Assembly: GCF_003053745.1 (NCBI RefSeq)
Contig: NZ_QAYE01000005.1
Location: 186,001 to 250,000 of the forward strand
From: Sphingomonas faeni
GTDB taxonomy: Bacteria; Pseudomonadota; Alphaproteobacteria; Sphingomonadales; Sphingomonadaceae
Reading direction: 5' to 3'
DNA: 64,000 bases
The position numbers and the translations under genes were made by a program. A model generated the notes under the pieces. The model ran no database searches. It was given only the letters and a program-made list of their open reading frames with translations, and had not been told where the DNA came from. How positions within the stretch are numbered: position 1 is the first letter of the stretch; each line of letters begins with the position of its first letter. Shown here piece after piece: positions 1-10,312 of this stretch.

Positions 1-626
1 TCCGAAGCAGCCTCGGCAGCCTGTGCCTCGGCGACTTCAGCCTCGAGCTCTTCGTCTTCGACGGTCGGCACGGTCGGCGGCACGATCGTGGCGATCGCGA
101 AGTCGCGGTCGTCGATCGCGGGCGTCGCGCCCTTGGGCAGCTTCACGTCGCTGATGTGGATCGAATCACCGATCTCCAGACCGGCGAGCGAAATCGTGAT
201 CTCGCTCGGGATGTCCGAAGCGTCGACGACCAGCTCGATCTCGTGGCGCGTGATGTTGAGGACGCCCTTGCCCTTCTTGATGCCCGGCGCGTCGTCCTCG
301 TCGGTGAACGCGATCGGCACCGCGACGGTGACGGTCGAATGCTCGCCGATGCGCAGGAAGTCGACATGGATCGGACGATCCGAAACCGGGTGGAACGAGA
401 CGTCCTTCGGCAGCGTGCGCACGCCGTTGACCATCACGACGGAATTCATGAAGTGGCCGGTCATCAGCGCCTTCATCAGCGCCTTTTCCTCGAGGTGAAC
501 CGAGGTTGGTTCCTGGTTCAGGCCGTAGATCACGGCAGGCACGCGGCCATCACGACGCAGCGCCCGGGAGGCTCCCTTGCCAACCCGGTCACGCGTCTCG
601 GCTGCGAGCGTCAACTGGTCGCTCAT
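1..626 (-). CDS. rplY: 50S ribosomal protein L25/Ctc (C-terminus cut by window edge)
   Basis: This is the long, CTC-type form of ribosomal protein L25, which binds 5S rRNA in the large subunit. The visible protein begins [13 protein letters not shown] and continues through the conserved [10 protein letters not shown] and GRVPAVIYG segments (about residues 18-37), followed by the C-terminal beta domain of the TL5/CTC class. The start is ATG at 626, preceded on the minus strand by GGAG about six bases away. The end of the gene lies beyond position 1. The last visible residues are rich in Glu and Ala, as is usual for the acidic tail of alphaproteobacterial L25. No neighbour shares its orientation within a short distance, so operon membership cannot be judged. 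Confidence 0.95.
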   Translation of the reverse strand, partial: MSDQLTLAAETRDRVGKGASRALRRDGRVPAVIYGLNQEPTSVHLEEKALMKALMTGHFMNSVVMVNGVRTLPKDVSFHPVSDRPIHVDFLRIGEHSTVTVAVPIAFTDEDDAPGIKKGKGVLNITRHEIELVVDASDIPSEITISLAGLEIGDSIHISDVKLPKGATPAIDDRDFAIATIVPPTVPTVEDEELEAEVAEAQAAEAAS

Positions 627-734
627 CTGTATTCTCCGAAACTCGTTTGTTGTCCTTCCCGCCCACGCCTCCAGGGATGACCATGGACCGGAAGCGCGGG
701 CGCATAGCGGAAGTGGGTGATTTAATCAACTAAC

Positions 735-892
735 CTGAACCCTCGCCCCTCCGGGGAGAGGGAGGGGCCCGCGTGCGCTTGCACGTGGGAGGGTGAGGGG
801 AGTGAGGCTCGGGACGTTCGCGCCAACTCCCCCTCACCCTTCCGTCGCAAGGGCTCCTCCCTCCCTCTCCCCGAGGGGAGAGGGACTCGATG
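735..892. repeat. Paired G/C-rich palindromic repeat (REPIN-like)
   Basis: The gap between rplY and the TraB-like gene is filled by a two-armed palindrome. An arm rich in CCCCTCCGGGGAGAGGG lies near 745-765 and a matching inverted arm, CCCTCTCCCCGAGGGGAGAGGG, near 870-890. Each arm is itself a small hairpin. The middle holds GGGAGGGTGAGGGG near 788 and its approximate complement CCCCCTCACCC near 830. It could fold into one long cruciform and could also end transcription of the convergent or neighbouring genes. No ORF is credible here. Confidence 0.75.
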
Positions 893-894
893 GC

Positions 895-1848
895 TCAATA
901 CCGAACCCGTTCCGCCTTCACGCCAAGCTTGGCCAACTGCGCCTGAACGCTGTCCTTGCCCGCCAGATGCCCCGCACCCACCGCAATAAACACCGTCCCG
1001 GGCGTCCCGAGTCGAGTCTTCACCCACTCCGCCCAGCGTGCATTACGATCCACAAGCAACACCTTCGCCACCTCGGGCGAATCCTTCAAACTGTCGTTCA
1101 TCTCCTTGGCCAAAGCCTCAGGATCCCCCTTCGCCCACTCGTCGACCATCGTCGCCATCGTGCTCTCGAGCTTAGGCAACTCGTCGATCGTGCTTCCCAG
1201 AAACTGAATCTGCGCCTTCTGCGACAGCCCCCCAAAATACCCGAGCTGCTGCTCCGCCGTCTCAAGCCCAATCACCGGCTTCCCCGCAGCCTTAGCTGCC
1301 GCCGTGATCACCTGCTCGGGCCCGTTCGCCGCATCATACCCCAGCTTCGACAGCGGCGCGATCGACAGGTTGGTCGCCGCGAGCCAAGGCTTGAACCGAT
1401 CGAACGCATTCGCCGGCAAGCCCAGATCGGTCACCGCCTTCGCATACGCCGCACGCTTGTCCGCGGGCAGCTGCTCGGTCAGCGTCGGGCCATCCTTCGA
1501 CACCCCCGTCGCCATTACCAGCGACTGCATCTTGGCCGGATCGGGCATCACCAGCTCCAGCACCACCTGGTTCGAGCGATCGAACGCGGTCTTCACCGCC
1601 TCGTCGAACCACGTCATGCCGGGCTTCAGCACATGGATCGTCCCGAACAGGTAGATCGTCGTGTCCTTGTCCTTCACCACCCATAGCGCCGGATCGGCAT
1701 CGTTCGCGGCTTGCGCAGGCTTCGGCGCGACCTGCGCACAGGCGGGCAAAGCGAACGCCATGGCGATGGCGGACAGCGCGGATCGGAACGAAACGATCTT
1801 CGAAAACAGCTTCAAGGGGAGGGCATCCTTATCGTTGGTGCAGCCCAT
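895..1848 (-). CDS. TraB/GumN family protein, probable lipoprotein
   Basis: The 317-residue product belongs to the TraB/GumN family, whose members share a metalloprotease-like fold (Tiki-related) but mostly lack a proven activity. The family signature is visible as [19 protein letters not shown], with GTIH at residues 69-72, followed by the second family block near VVLELV. An N-terminal hydrophobic stretch ends in LPAC (residues 34-37), which resembles a lipobox, so the protein is probably exported and perhaps lipid-anchored. The ATG at 1848 has only a weak ribosome binding site; an in-frame TTG at residue 12 has AAGGA upstream and is an alternative start. Diverges from glyQ. Function is not assigned beyond family. 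Confidence 0.85.
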   Translation of the reverse strand: MGCTNDKDALPLKLFSKIVSFRSALSAIAMAFALPACAQVAPKPAQAANDADPALWVVKDKDTTIYLFGTIHVLKPGMTWFDEAVKTAFDRSNQVVLELVMPDPAKMQSLVMATGVSKDGPTLTEQLPADKRAAYAKAVTDLGLPANAFDRFKPWLAATNLSIAPLSKLGYDAANGPEQVITAAAKAAGKPVIGLETAEQQLGYFGGLSQKAQIQFLGSTIDELPKLESTMATMVDEWAKGDPEALAKEMNDSLKDSPEVAKVLLVDRNARWAEWVKTRLGTPGTVFIAVGAGHLAGKDSVQAQLAKLGVKAERVRY

Positions 1849-1910
1849 GTAGGACGCCGCACCTTAACGCACCACTTGCCTCCCGCACCCCCATCCGCCA
1901 AAGCCCGCGC

Positions 1911-2789
1911 GTGACCCAGCCCGTGATAAAGCCTCTTAGCTTCCAGCGCATGATCCTCACGCTCCACGATTACTGGAGCGAACACGGATGCCTGATCCTG
2001 CAGCCCTATGACATGGAAATGGGCGCGGGCACCTTCCACACCGCCACGACGCTCCGCGCGCTCGGGCCAAAGCCGTGGAACGCCGCGTTTGTGCAGCCCT
2101 GCCGCCGCCCGACCGACGGCCGCTATGGCGAGAACCCCAACCGGCTCCAGCATTACTACCAGTACCAGGTCATCCTGAAACCGAGCCCCGCCAACCTCCA
2201 GGAACTCTACCTGGGATCGCTCGCGGCGATCGGCATCGACATGCTGAAGCACGACATCCGCTTCGTCGAGGACGACTGGGAAAGCCCGACGCTCGGCGCC
2301 TGGGGGCTCGGCTGGGAGGTCTGGTGCGACGGCATGGAGGTGACTCAGTTCACCTATTTCCAGCAGATGGGCGGCTTCGACATGAAGCCCGTCGCGGGCG
2401 AACTCACCTACGGGCTGGAGCGGCTCGCGATGTACATCCAGGACAAGGATTCGGTGTACGACCTCGCGTACAACGACGCCGGCGTGACCTACGGCGACGT
2501 GTTCCTGGAGAACGAGCAGGAGATGTCGAAGTGGAACTTCGAGATCGCCGACACGGACTCCTTGTTCGACCAGTTCCGCAAGCACGTAGCGGAATGCGAG
2601 AACAGCCTCTCCGCCAAGCTCCCGATCCCAGCCTACGAGCAGGCGATCAAAGCCAGCCACATCTTCAACCTGCTCCAGGCCCGCGGCGTAATCTCCGTAG
2701 CCGAACGCCAAGCCTATATGGGCCGCGTCCGAGACCTCGCCAAAGGCGCCTGCGCCGCCTGGATGGACAAGCACGGATGGGCGGCATGA
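1911..2789 (+). CDS. glyQ: Glycine--tRNA ligase alpha subunit
   Basis: GlyQ is the catalytic alpha subunit of the heterotetrameric bacterial glycyl-tRNA synthetase; it activates glycine with ATP and charges tRNA-Gly in the cytoplasm. The 292-residue length is typical. Family landmarks include [12 protein letters not shown] at the N-terminus, the motif-2-like region [17 protein letters not shown] (about residues 58-75) and [19 protein letters not shown] (about 157-175). The start is GTG at 1911, which fits the conserved N-terminus exactly. glyS follows on the same strand after about 120 bases, the usual glyQS arrangement. Confidence 0.97.
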   Translation: MTQPVIKPLSFQRMILTLHDYWSEHGCLILQPYDMEMGAGTFHTATTLRALGPKPWNAAFVQPCRRPTDGRYGENPNRLQHYYQYQVILKPSPANLQELYLGSLAAIGIDMLKHDIRFVEDDWESPTLGAWGLGWEVWCDGMEVTQFTYFQQMGGFDMKPVAGELTYGLERLAMYIQDKDSVYDLAYNDAGVTYGDVFLENEQEMSKWNFEIADTDSLFDQFRKHVAECENSLSAKLPIPAYEQAIKASHIFNLLQARGVISVAERQAYMGRVRDLAKGACAAWMDKHGWAA

Positions 2790-2910
2790 TGCGCGCCCGC
2801 AGCGCCGCAGGCCTGAATCAATCCTTCTTATCTCTTCGCGCCTTTGCGCCTTCGCGTGAGAAAATCTTGTTCACGCAAAGGCGCGATGGCGCGAAGATGG
2901 AGCGTTCCGC

Positions 2911-5334
2911 GTGACTGATTTCCTCCTAGAACTCCGCTCAGAAGAAATCCCAGCCCGGATGCAGGCGCGTGCGCGCGAAGATCTGTCGAAGCTGTTCACC
3001 GCCGAGCTCGCCAAGGCCGGCATCGCCACCAGCGCGATCGTCACCTACGCGACCCCGCGCCGCCTGACGCTGATCGCGCGCGACCTGCCGCTCGAGACCG
3101 CCGCCGTCTCCGAAGAAACCAAGGGCCCCAAGACTTCAGCCCCACCCCAGGCGCTCGAAGGCTTCCTGCGGAAAACCGGCCTCACGCGTGAGCAACTCGT
3201 AGACCGCAACGGCACGCTGTTCGCGGTCACCGAGAAGCCCGGCCGCGCCACCGCCGCCGTGCTCGCGGACGCCATCCCCGCGATCGTCCGCGCGTTCCCG
3301 TGGCCGAAGTCGATGCGCTGGGGGGATGCGTCGGCCAGCACTGAATCGCTCCGGTGGGTCCGCCCGCTGCAAGGCATCGTCGCGCTGTTCGGCGAAGAGA
3401 TCGTGCCGTTCGAGATCGCCGGCATCGCCAGCGGTGCCGCCACGCTCGGCCACCGCTTCCACCACCCGTACCAGATCACGATCGGCGGCGCGCACGACTA
3501 TGTCGAGAAACTGCGCGCCTGCCACGTCATCGTCGACCACGACGAACGCGCCACGCTGATCCGCGACCACGCCCGCGAAGCCGCCGCGCAGGCTGGCCTC
3601 GAACTGATCGAGGACGAGGGCCTCGTCGCGGAGAATGCCGGGCTGACGGAATGGCCCATTCCCCTGCTAGGCCAGTTCGATCCCGCGTTTCTCGACGTCC
3701 CGCCCGAGGTGATCCAGCTCACCGCGCGCGTGAACCAGAAATATTTCGTCTGCCGCGGGGCCGATGGAAAACTGGCGAACGCGTTCGTCTGTACCGCTAA
3801 CATCGCCGCGCACGACGGCGGCGCGAAGATCGTCGAGGGCAACCGCAAGGTGCTCGCCGCGCGGTTGTCGGACGCGAAGTTCTTCTACGACACCGACCTC
3901 AAGGTCCCGCTCGCAGAGCAGGCCGAGAAGCTATCGAAGATCGTCTTCCACGAAAAGCTCGGCACCGTAGCCGACAAGGTCGACCGCGTCGCAAAGCTCG
4001 CCCGCTGGCTGGTAGAAGAGGGCATAATCCTCCCCGGAACGGGGAGGGGGACCGGCGAAGCTGGTGGAGGGGGCGCGCCACGAAGCGCAGCGTCCGCGGA
4101 GAACCCCCTCCACCCTCAGCCTACGGCTGACGGTCCCCCTCCCCTTGCAGGGGAGGAATTGGCCGACCTCGCAGACCGCGCAGCCCGCCTCGCAAAAGCA
4201 GACCTCGTCACCGGCATGGTCGGCGAGTTCCCCGAACTGCAAGGCCTGATGGGCGGCTACTACGCCGCCGCACAGGGCGAGCACCCCGCAGTCGCCACCG
4301 CCATCCGCGACCACTACAAGCCGGTCGGCCAAGGCGACGACGTCCCCACAGATCCCGTAACTGTGGCGGTGTCGCTCGCGGACAAGCTTGATACGATCGC
4401 TTCGTTCTTCGTAGCAGATCTGCTGCCTACCGGTTCAAAAGATCCTTTCGCACTCCGACGTGCGGCGCTGGGCATCATTGAGCTGCTTCAAAAGAACAAC
4501 GTTCGTGTTTCTCTTGGACTTCCGGCATCAATTAGCATGGCCCGCGTTGCTGGTGTTGTCTCCGGCGCGGAATGGTTCAAGCGCTTTGATGATCTGGTCA
4601 AGGCTCGCCATTCGGCGGGCGATCCGATGAATAAAGACGAGATCGAACGGACTCTCGAGGAGATTAAGGCTCGAGGGCGTTCCGCGGAGGAACTTGAGAA
4701 ATTTGGAAAAAGAGCTGAAATCGCAGAGCAAAAACTCCTCGACTTCTTCGCCGACCGCCTAAAAGTCCAGCAACGCGAAGCCGGCGTTCGTCACGACCTG
4801 ATCGACGCGGTGTTCGCGCTCGGTGGCGAGGACGATCTCGTCCGCCTGCTCGCGCGCGTTCACGCGCTCCAGGCGTTCGTGACCACCGAGGACGGCGCGA
4901 ACCTGCTCGCCGGCTACAAGCGCGCCGCCAATATCCTGAAGAAGGAAGCACCCTCCGGTTCCCCCGCGAAGGCGGGGGCCCAGGGACTCAGTGGCGGCGA
5001 ACTCCGGGAGAGTGCGGGCCTGGACCCCCGCGTTCGCGAGGGAACAGCAGAAGGGGAGCAGGAAACGCTGTCCTACACCCCCGAACCCGCAGAGACCGCG
5101 CTGATGACCGCGCTCGACTCCGCCGAACCCCGCGCCACCGCCGCGATCACACGCGAAGACTTCGCCGCCGCCATGGCCGCGCTCGCGTCTCTCCGGGCCC
5201 CGATCGACGCATTCTTTGATAGCGTTATCGTCAACGATTCCGATCCCGCCAAGCGATCCGCTCGTCTCGCGCTACTTGAGCGAGTCCGCGCCGCAGTGCA
5301 CAACGTCGCGGATTTCTCGAAGATCGAGGGGTGA
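2911..5334 (+). CDS. glyS: Glycine--tRNA ligase beta subunit, enlarged by repeat insertions
   Basis: GlyS is the beta subunit of tetrameric glycyl-tRNA synthetase and contributes tRNA recognition, including the C-terminal anticodon-binding domain. The start is GTG at 2911 (MTDFLLELRSEEIPARMQ). The product is 807 residues, whereas the family is usually about 690-700. The excess is explained by an in-frame palindromic repeat at about residues 372-417, a second, different repeat at about 680-718, and extra sequence inside a lower-GC patch around residues 490-610. Canonical blocks remain on both sides, such as LPTGSKDPFALRRAALG and RLKVQQREAGVRHDLIDAVFALGG. No stop or frameshift is present and the gene is essential in most bacteria, so the enlarged protein is presumably functional. 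Confidence 0.95.
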   Translation: MTDFLLELRSEEIPARMQARAREDLSKLFTAELAKAGIATSAIVTYATPRRLTLIARDLPLETAAVSEETKGPKTSAPPQALEGFLRKTGLTREQLVDRNGTLFAVTEKPGRATAAVLADAIPAIVRAFPWPKSMRWGDASASTESLRWVRPLQGIVALFGEEIVPFEIAGIASGAATLGHRFHHPYQITIGGAHDYVEKLRACHVIVDHDERATLIRDHAREAAAQAGLELIEDEGLVAENAGLTEWPIPLLGQFDPAFLDVPPEVIQLTARVNQKYFVCRGADGKLANAFVCTANIAAHDGGAKIVEGNRKVLAARLSDAKFFYDTDLKVPLAEQAEKLSKIVFHEKLGTVADKVDRVAKLARWLVEEGIILPGTGRGTGEAGGGGAPRSAASAENPLHPQPTADGPPPLAGEELADLADRAARLAKADLVTGMVGEFPELQGLMGGYYAAAQGEHPAVATAIRDHYKPVGQGDDVPTDPVTVAVSLADKLDTIASFFVADLLPTGSKDPFALRRAALGIIELLQKNNVRVSLGLPASISMARVAGVVSGAEWFKRFDDLVKARHSAGDPMNKDEIERTLEEIKARGRSAEELEKFGKRAEIAEQKLLDFFADRLKVQQREAGVRHDLIDAVFALGGEDDLVRLLARVHALQAFVTTEDGANLLAGYKRAANILKKEAPSGSPAKAGAQGLSGGELRESAGLDPRVREGTAEGEQETLSYTPEPAETALMTALDSAEPRATAAITREDFAAAMAALASLRAPIDAFFDSVIVNDSDPAKRSARLALLERVRAAVHNVADFSKIEG
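4024..4160. repeat. Palindromic repeat inserted in frame within glyS
   Basis: Inverted arms CCTCCCCGGAACGGGGAGG near 4030 and CCCCTCCCCTTGCAGGGGAGG near 4136 flank internal inverted segments GGTGGAGGGGGC near 4060 and CCCCCTCCACC near 4104. The design matches the two-armed repeats seen at 735-892 and 59047-59170. It is read through as Gly/Pro/Ala-rich protein (IILPGTGRGTGEAGGGG and so on) without breaking the glyS frame. Confidence 0.85.
4948..5066. repeat. Second, different palindromic repeat inside glyS
   Basis: The left arm contains TCCCCCGCGAAGGCGGGGG followed by CCCAGG (near 4958-4985) and the right arm contains CCTGGACCCCCGCGTTCGCG (near 5020-5040), which is nearly its reverse complement. 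The repeat encodes the peptide SPAKAGAQ on the left and GLDPRVRE on the right. It belongs to a different family from the CCTCCCC repeat at 4024. It stays in frame and lies just before the last conserved block of GlyS. Confidence 0.85.
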
Positions 5335-5340
5335 TTTGAG

Positions 5341-5393
5341 GCGAAGTGCAGATGCTCCCAGCGTCTGCACTTTGTGCACTTCCGCGCCGTCTT
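5341..5393. repeat. Dispersed TGCACTTTGTGCACTT-type repeat, copy 1
   Basis: Between glyS and ppdK lies a segment whose core reads CCAGCGTCTGCACTTTGTGCACTTCC, preceded by GCGAAGTGCAGA. A related segment occurs in the opposite orientation at about 61228-61298. Each copy can fold by pairing AAGTGCA with TGCACTT. It sits in the ppdK leader, before the ribosome binding site. Confidence 0.6.
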
Positions 5394-5425
5394 GCGGGTA
5401 AAAACAAACACTTAGAGGACCGACC

Positions 5426-8089
<2,664 letters not shown>

Positions 8090-8092
8090 CGT

Positions 8093-8125
8093 GAAACCCC
8101 TCTCTCCCGAGCCTCGGGAGAGGGG
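8093..8125 (+). terminator. Stem-loop after ppdK, possible terminator or repeat remnant
   Basis: CCCCTCTCTCCCGAG is followed at once by CTCGGGAGAGGGG, giving a strong hairpin just past the ppdK stop and before the convergent esterase gene. There is no clear T tract. It may be a single repeat arm that also stops transcription. Confidence 0.5.
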
Positions 8126-8131
8126 CGGTAA

Positions 8132-10276
8132 TCAGCTACAAAGGCCCGCCGGCGGACCCACCAGTGCAGGCAGGGCAGGCGGGCCGGCGAGCGACGGTGT
8201 CGGTCCCGGCAGCGAAAGGTCGATGGCCCGAGCATAATACGGATCGGCTTCCGCCTCGGGCAGTGTCACGAAACGGAACCCCATCTCGCGGTACAGCGCG
8301 AGTAGCTTAGGCAGCATCCGCGCATCGAACGCGCCGACATGCATCAGCAGGACATAGGGAATATCCCGCCCAACCTGAGCCTTGGCCCGCGCCCGTGCCG
8401 CCAATGCGGCAGCGCGCGCTTCGCCCAGAAAGCTGGCCTCCAGCGCGGCGATCGCACCCACATCCCGCTTGACCGAGCAAGCAGCATAAACCGGGTTCCA
8501 GCTGAAATCGTTGAAGCTCATCGTCACCGCCGCAGCCCGATAGCCCCGAGCCCTGAGGTCGGCCCGAGCCGCGTCGCGAACTGCCGGTGTGCTACCCTCG
8601 GAAAGGAACGGATACCGAAACCAGTGCCAATCGGTTCCCTTGGCGGTAGCAGCAAGCGGCGCTTCGTTCCGCACCACATCGGCGGAAAACGCAGCCGCGC
8701 CCACCTTGTCGAGATTGGCATGCGAATAAGTGTGGTTGCCAAGTGGTAGTCCGGCAGCACGCCAAGTCGCGATCGCCCCAGCAGCATCGTCCGGCGCATC
8801 CAGCCCGAAACCCGCGTTCAGAAACCCGAACGCCGGCGCCCTCGCAGCGGCAAGCGCCCCGGTAATCGCCCGGATCACATCCACCCGAGTCTGCCCCGGC
8901 ACGAGCGGACCATGAGCAGGAATATCGTCGAAGGTGATCGCGATGGCAGGCCTCTTGGCCACGCCGCGCTCGGAAGGACCGACCGGCACCGGAGCCGTAG
9001 CGCCAATCACCGATCGCGACCGGGTCGACGCGCGTGCGCCGCCAAACAGACTCAGCGGTACGGCTTCACCCATCGTCTTATAGCCAGCCTCCGACGGGTG
9101 CAGGTGATCCCCCGAATCATACGCGGGAGACAGCCGATCGGGATGTGCCGGGTCGCGCATCAACCGGTCGAAATCGATGACGGCGTCGAACACTCCGGAC
9201 GTGCGGATGAAGCTGTTGACGGCCTGCCGATCTGCCTCGTTCTCCGCGGTCGGATGATAATAGGTGTTGCCGCCGAACGGCATCACCGTCCCCCCGATCA
9301 CCTTGATCCCGTGAGCATGCGCCCGCGCTACGACCTGCGAGAAGCCGGCAGTGATCTGCGCGACGATCGCGGCATGTTGCGCAGGCGTGGCGGGTGCTTC
9401 GCGCGTCAGGACGCCAAGGTCGTTGATGCCCTCCAGCACGATCGTCCAGCGCACGCCGCTGCGCGCGATGACGTCGCGATCGAAGCGCGCGAGCAGATTG
9501 GGGCCGAGCCCGTCCAGCAACACGCGATTGCCGCCGATCCCCGCGTTGACGACGCCGATCGCTCGCGTTGCCGTCGTTCCGCGAAGTCTTTGCGCCAACA
9601 CATCGGGCCAGCGCGTGTTGTGCTCGGGCTTCACGCCATAGCCGTCGGTGATCGAATCGCCGATCGCCACGACCGTACCCGCAACCGGGCCACCCCCGAC
9701 CTCGACATCCGCGAGTGCATACCAATGCGTGGTCGGCATCGCGCCCGCCAGCGTCCCGTCCGCCACCACGTTGCCGGCCACCGTGAAACTCGTCGAGCGG
9801 GAGCCGGGGTGGCCGGTCTGCGGGCTGGCGGCGTCCGGCAGATACAGGCTGATGGCGAGATCGGCACCGGCCGCGACGGGGAACGCAACAGGGTCGCTGT
9901 AGACCTCCGCGCCGGCCGGGATCACTGCGTCGCTCCGCCCCGAGAAGGTGAGCCGAGCACCGCCTTCGATTCGCGGCGTGCCGGGGAAGGCTGACCGGGC
10001 GAGGTGCGCACCGCCGATCGCGAGCGGGCGCGTGCCGAACGCGTTGGAAAGCCGAATGCGTACGCGTTCACCGCCGGCCGACACCCGCACCACTTGGCGC
10101 AGCGTGATCGCGCCGGCCCGATCGGCCGGGAGCGCATTGTCCCCCTCGGCGATCATCTGCGCCGACCCCCAGGTTGCAATCCAATGCGCGCCCCGAGCGG
10201 GCGTAGTGTCCCGCGCGCCTGCGCCCGTCACGATCAGCGCGCCCAACATCAGCGCTACCGGCCACCGTCTCATCAT
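8132..10276 (-). CDS. SGNH/GDSL hydrolase fused to NodB-type polysaccharide deacetylase
   Basis: The 714-residue product joins two hydrolase domains. After a hydrophobic signal segment (residues 1-22) comes an SGNH esterase with a beta-sandwich N-terminal part and the catalytic blocks GDS (206-208), GIGGN (246-250), GIND (283-286) and DHLH (390-393). After a short linker (about 410-440) follows a polysaccharide deacetylase domain with TFDD (448-451) and the metal-site motif HTYSH (515-519). Both domains keep their catalytic residues. A role in removing acetyl or other acyl groups from xylan-type glycans is inferred from the GH67 gene 36 bases upstream in the same operon. Start ATG at 10276 has GAGG about six bases upstream. 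The substrate is not provable from sequence. Confidence 0.85.
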   Translation of the reverse strand: MMRRWPVALMLGALIVTGAGARDTTPARGAHWIATWGSAQMIAEGDNALPADRAGAITLRQVVRVSAGGERVRIRLSNAFGTRPLAIGGAHLARSAFPGTPRIEGGARLTFSGRSDAVIPAGAEVYSDPVAFPVAAGADLAISLYLPDAASPQTGHPGSRSTSFTVAGNVVADGTLAGAMPTTHWYALADVEVGGGPVAGTVVAIGDSITDGYGVKPEHNTRWPDVLAQRLRGTTATRAIGVVNAGIGGNRVLLDGLGPNLLARFDRDVIARSGVRWTIVLEGINDLGVLTREAPATPAQHAAIVAQITAGFSQVVARAHAHGIKVIGGTVMPFGGNTYYHPTAENEADRQAVNSFIRTSGVFDAVIDFDRLMRDPAHPDRLSPAYDSGDHLHPSEAGYKTMGEAVPLSLFGGARASTRSRSVIGATAPVPVGPSERGVAKRPAIAITFDDIPAHGPLVPGQTRVDVIRAITGALAAARAPAFGFLNAGFGLDAPDDAAGAIATWRAAGLPLGNHTYSHANLDKVGAAAFSADVVRNEAPLAATAKGTDWHWFRYPFLSEGSTPAVRDAARADLRARGYRAAAVTMSFNDFSWNPVYAACSVKRDVGAIAALEASFLGEARAAALAARARAKAQVGRDIPYVLLMHVGAFDARMLPKLLALYREMGFRFVTLPEAEADPYYARAIDLSLPGPTPSLAGPPALPALVGPPAGLCS

Positions 10277-10312
10277 CGCGTCCTCATCTTCTTATCCAGT
10301 GTCAGCGTGCAG

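Noticed and set aside
735..892. CRISPR-like array of repeats near the left edge
   Set aside because: The repeats are inverted, not direct, vary in length, and have no regular spacers; they are REPIN-like palindromes.
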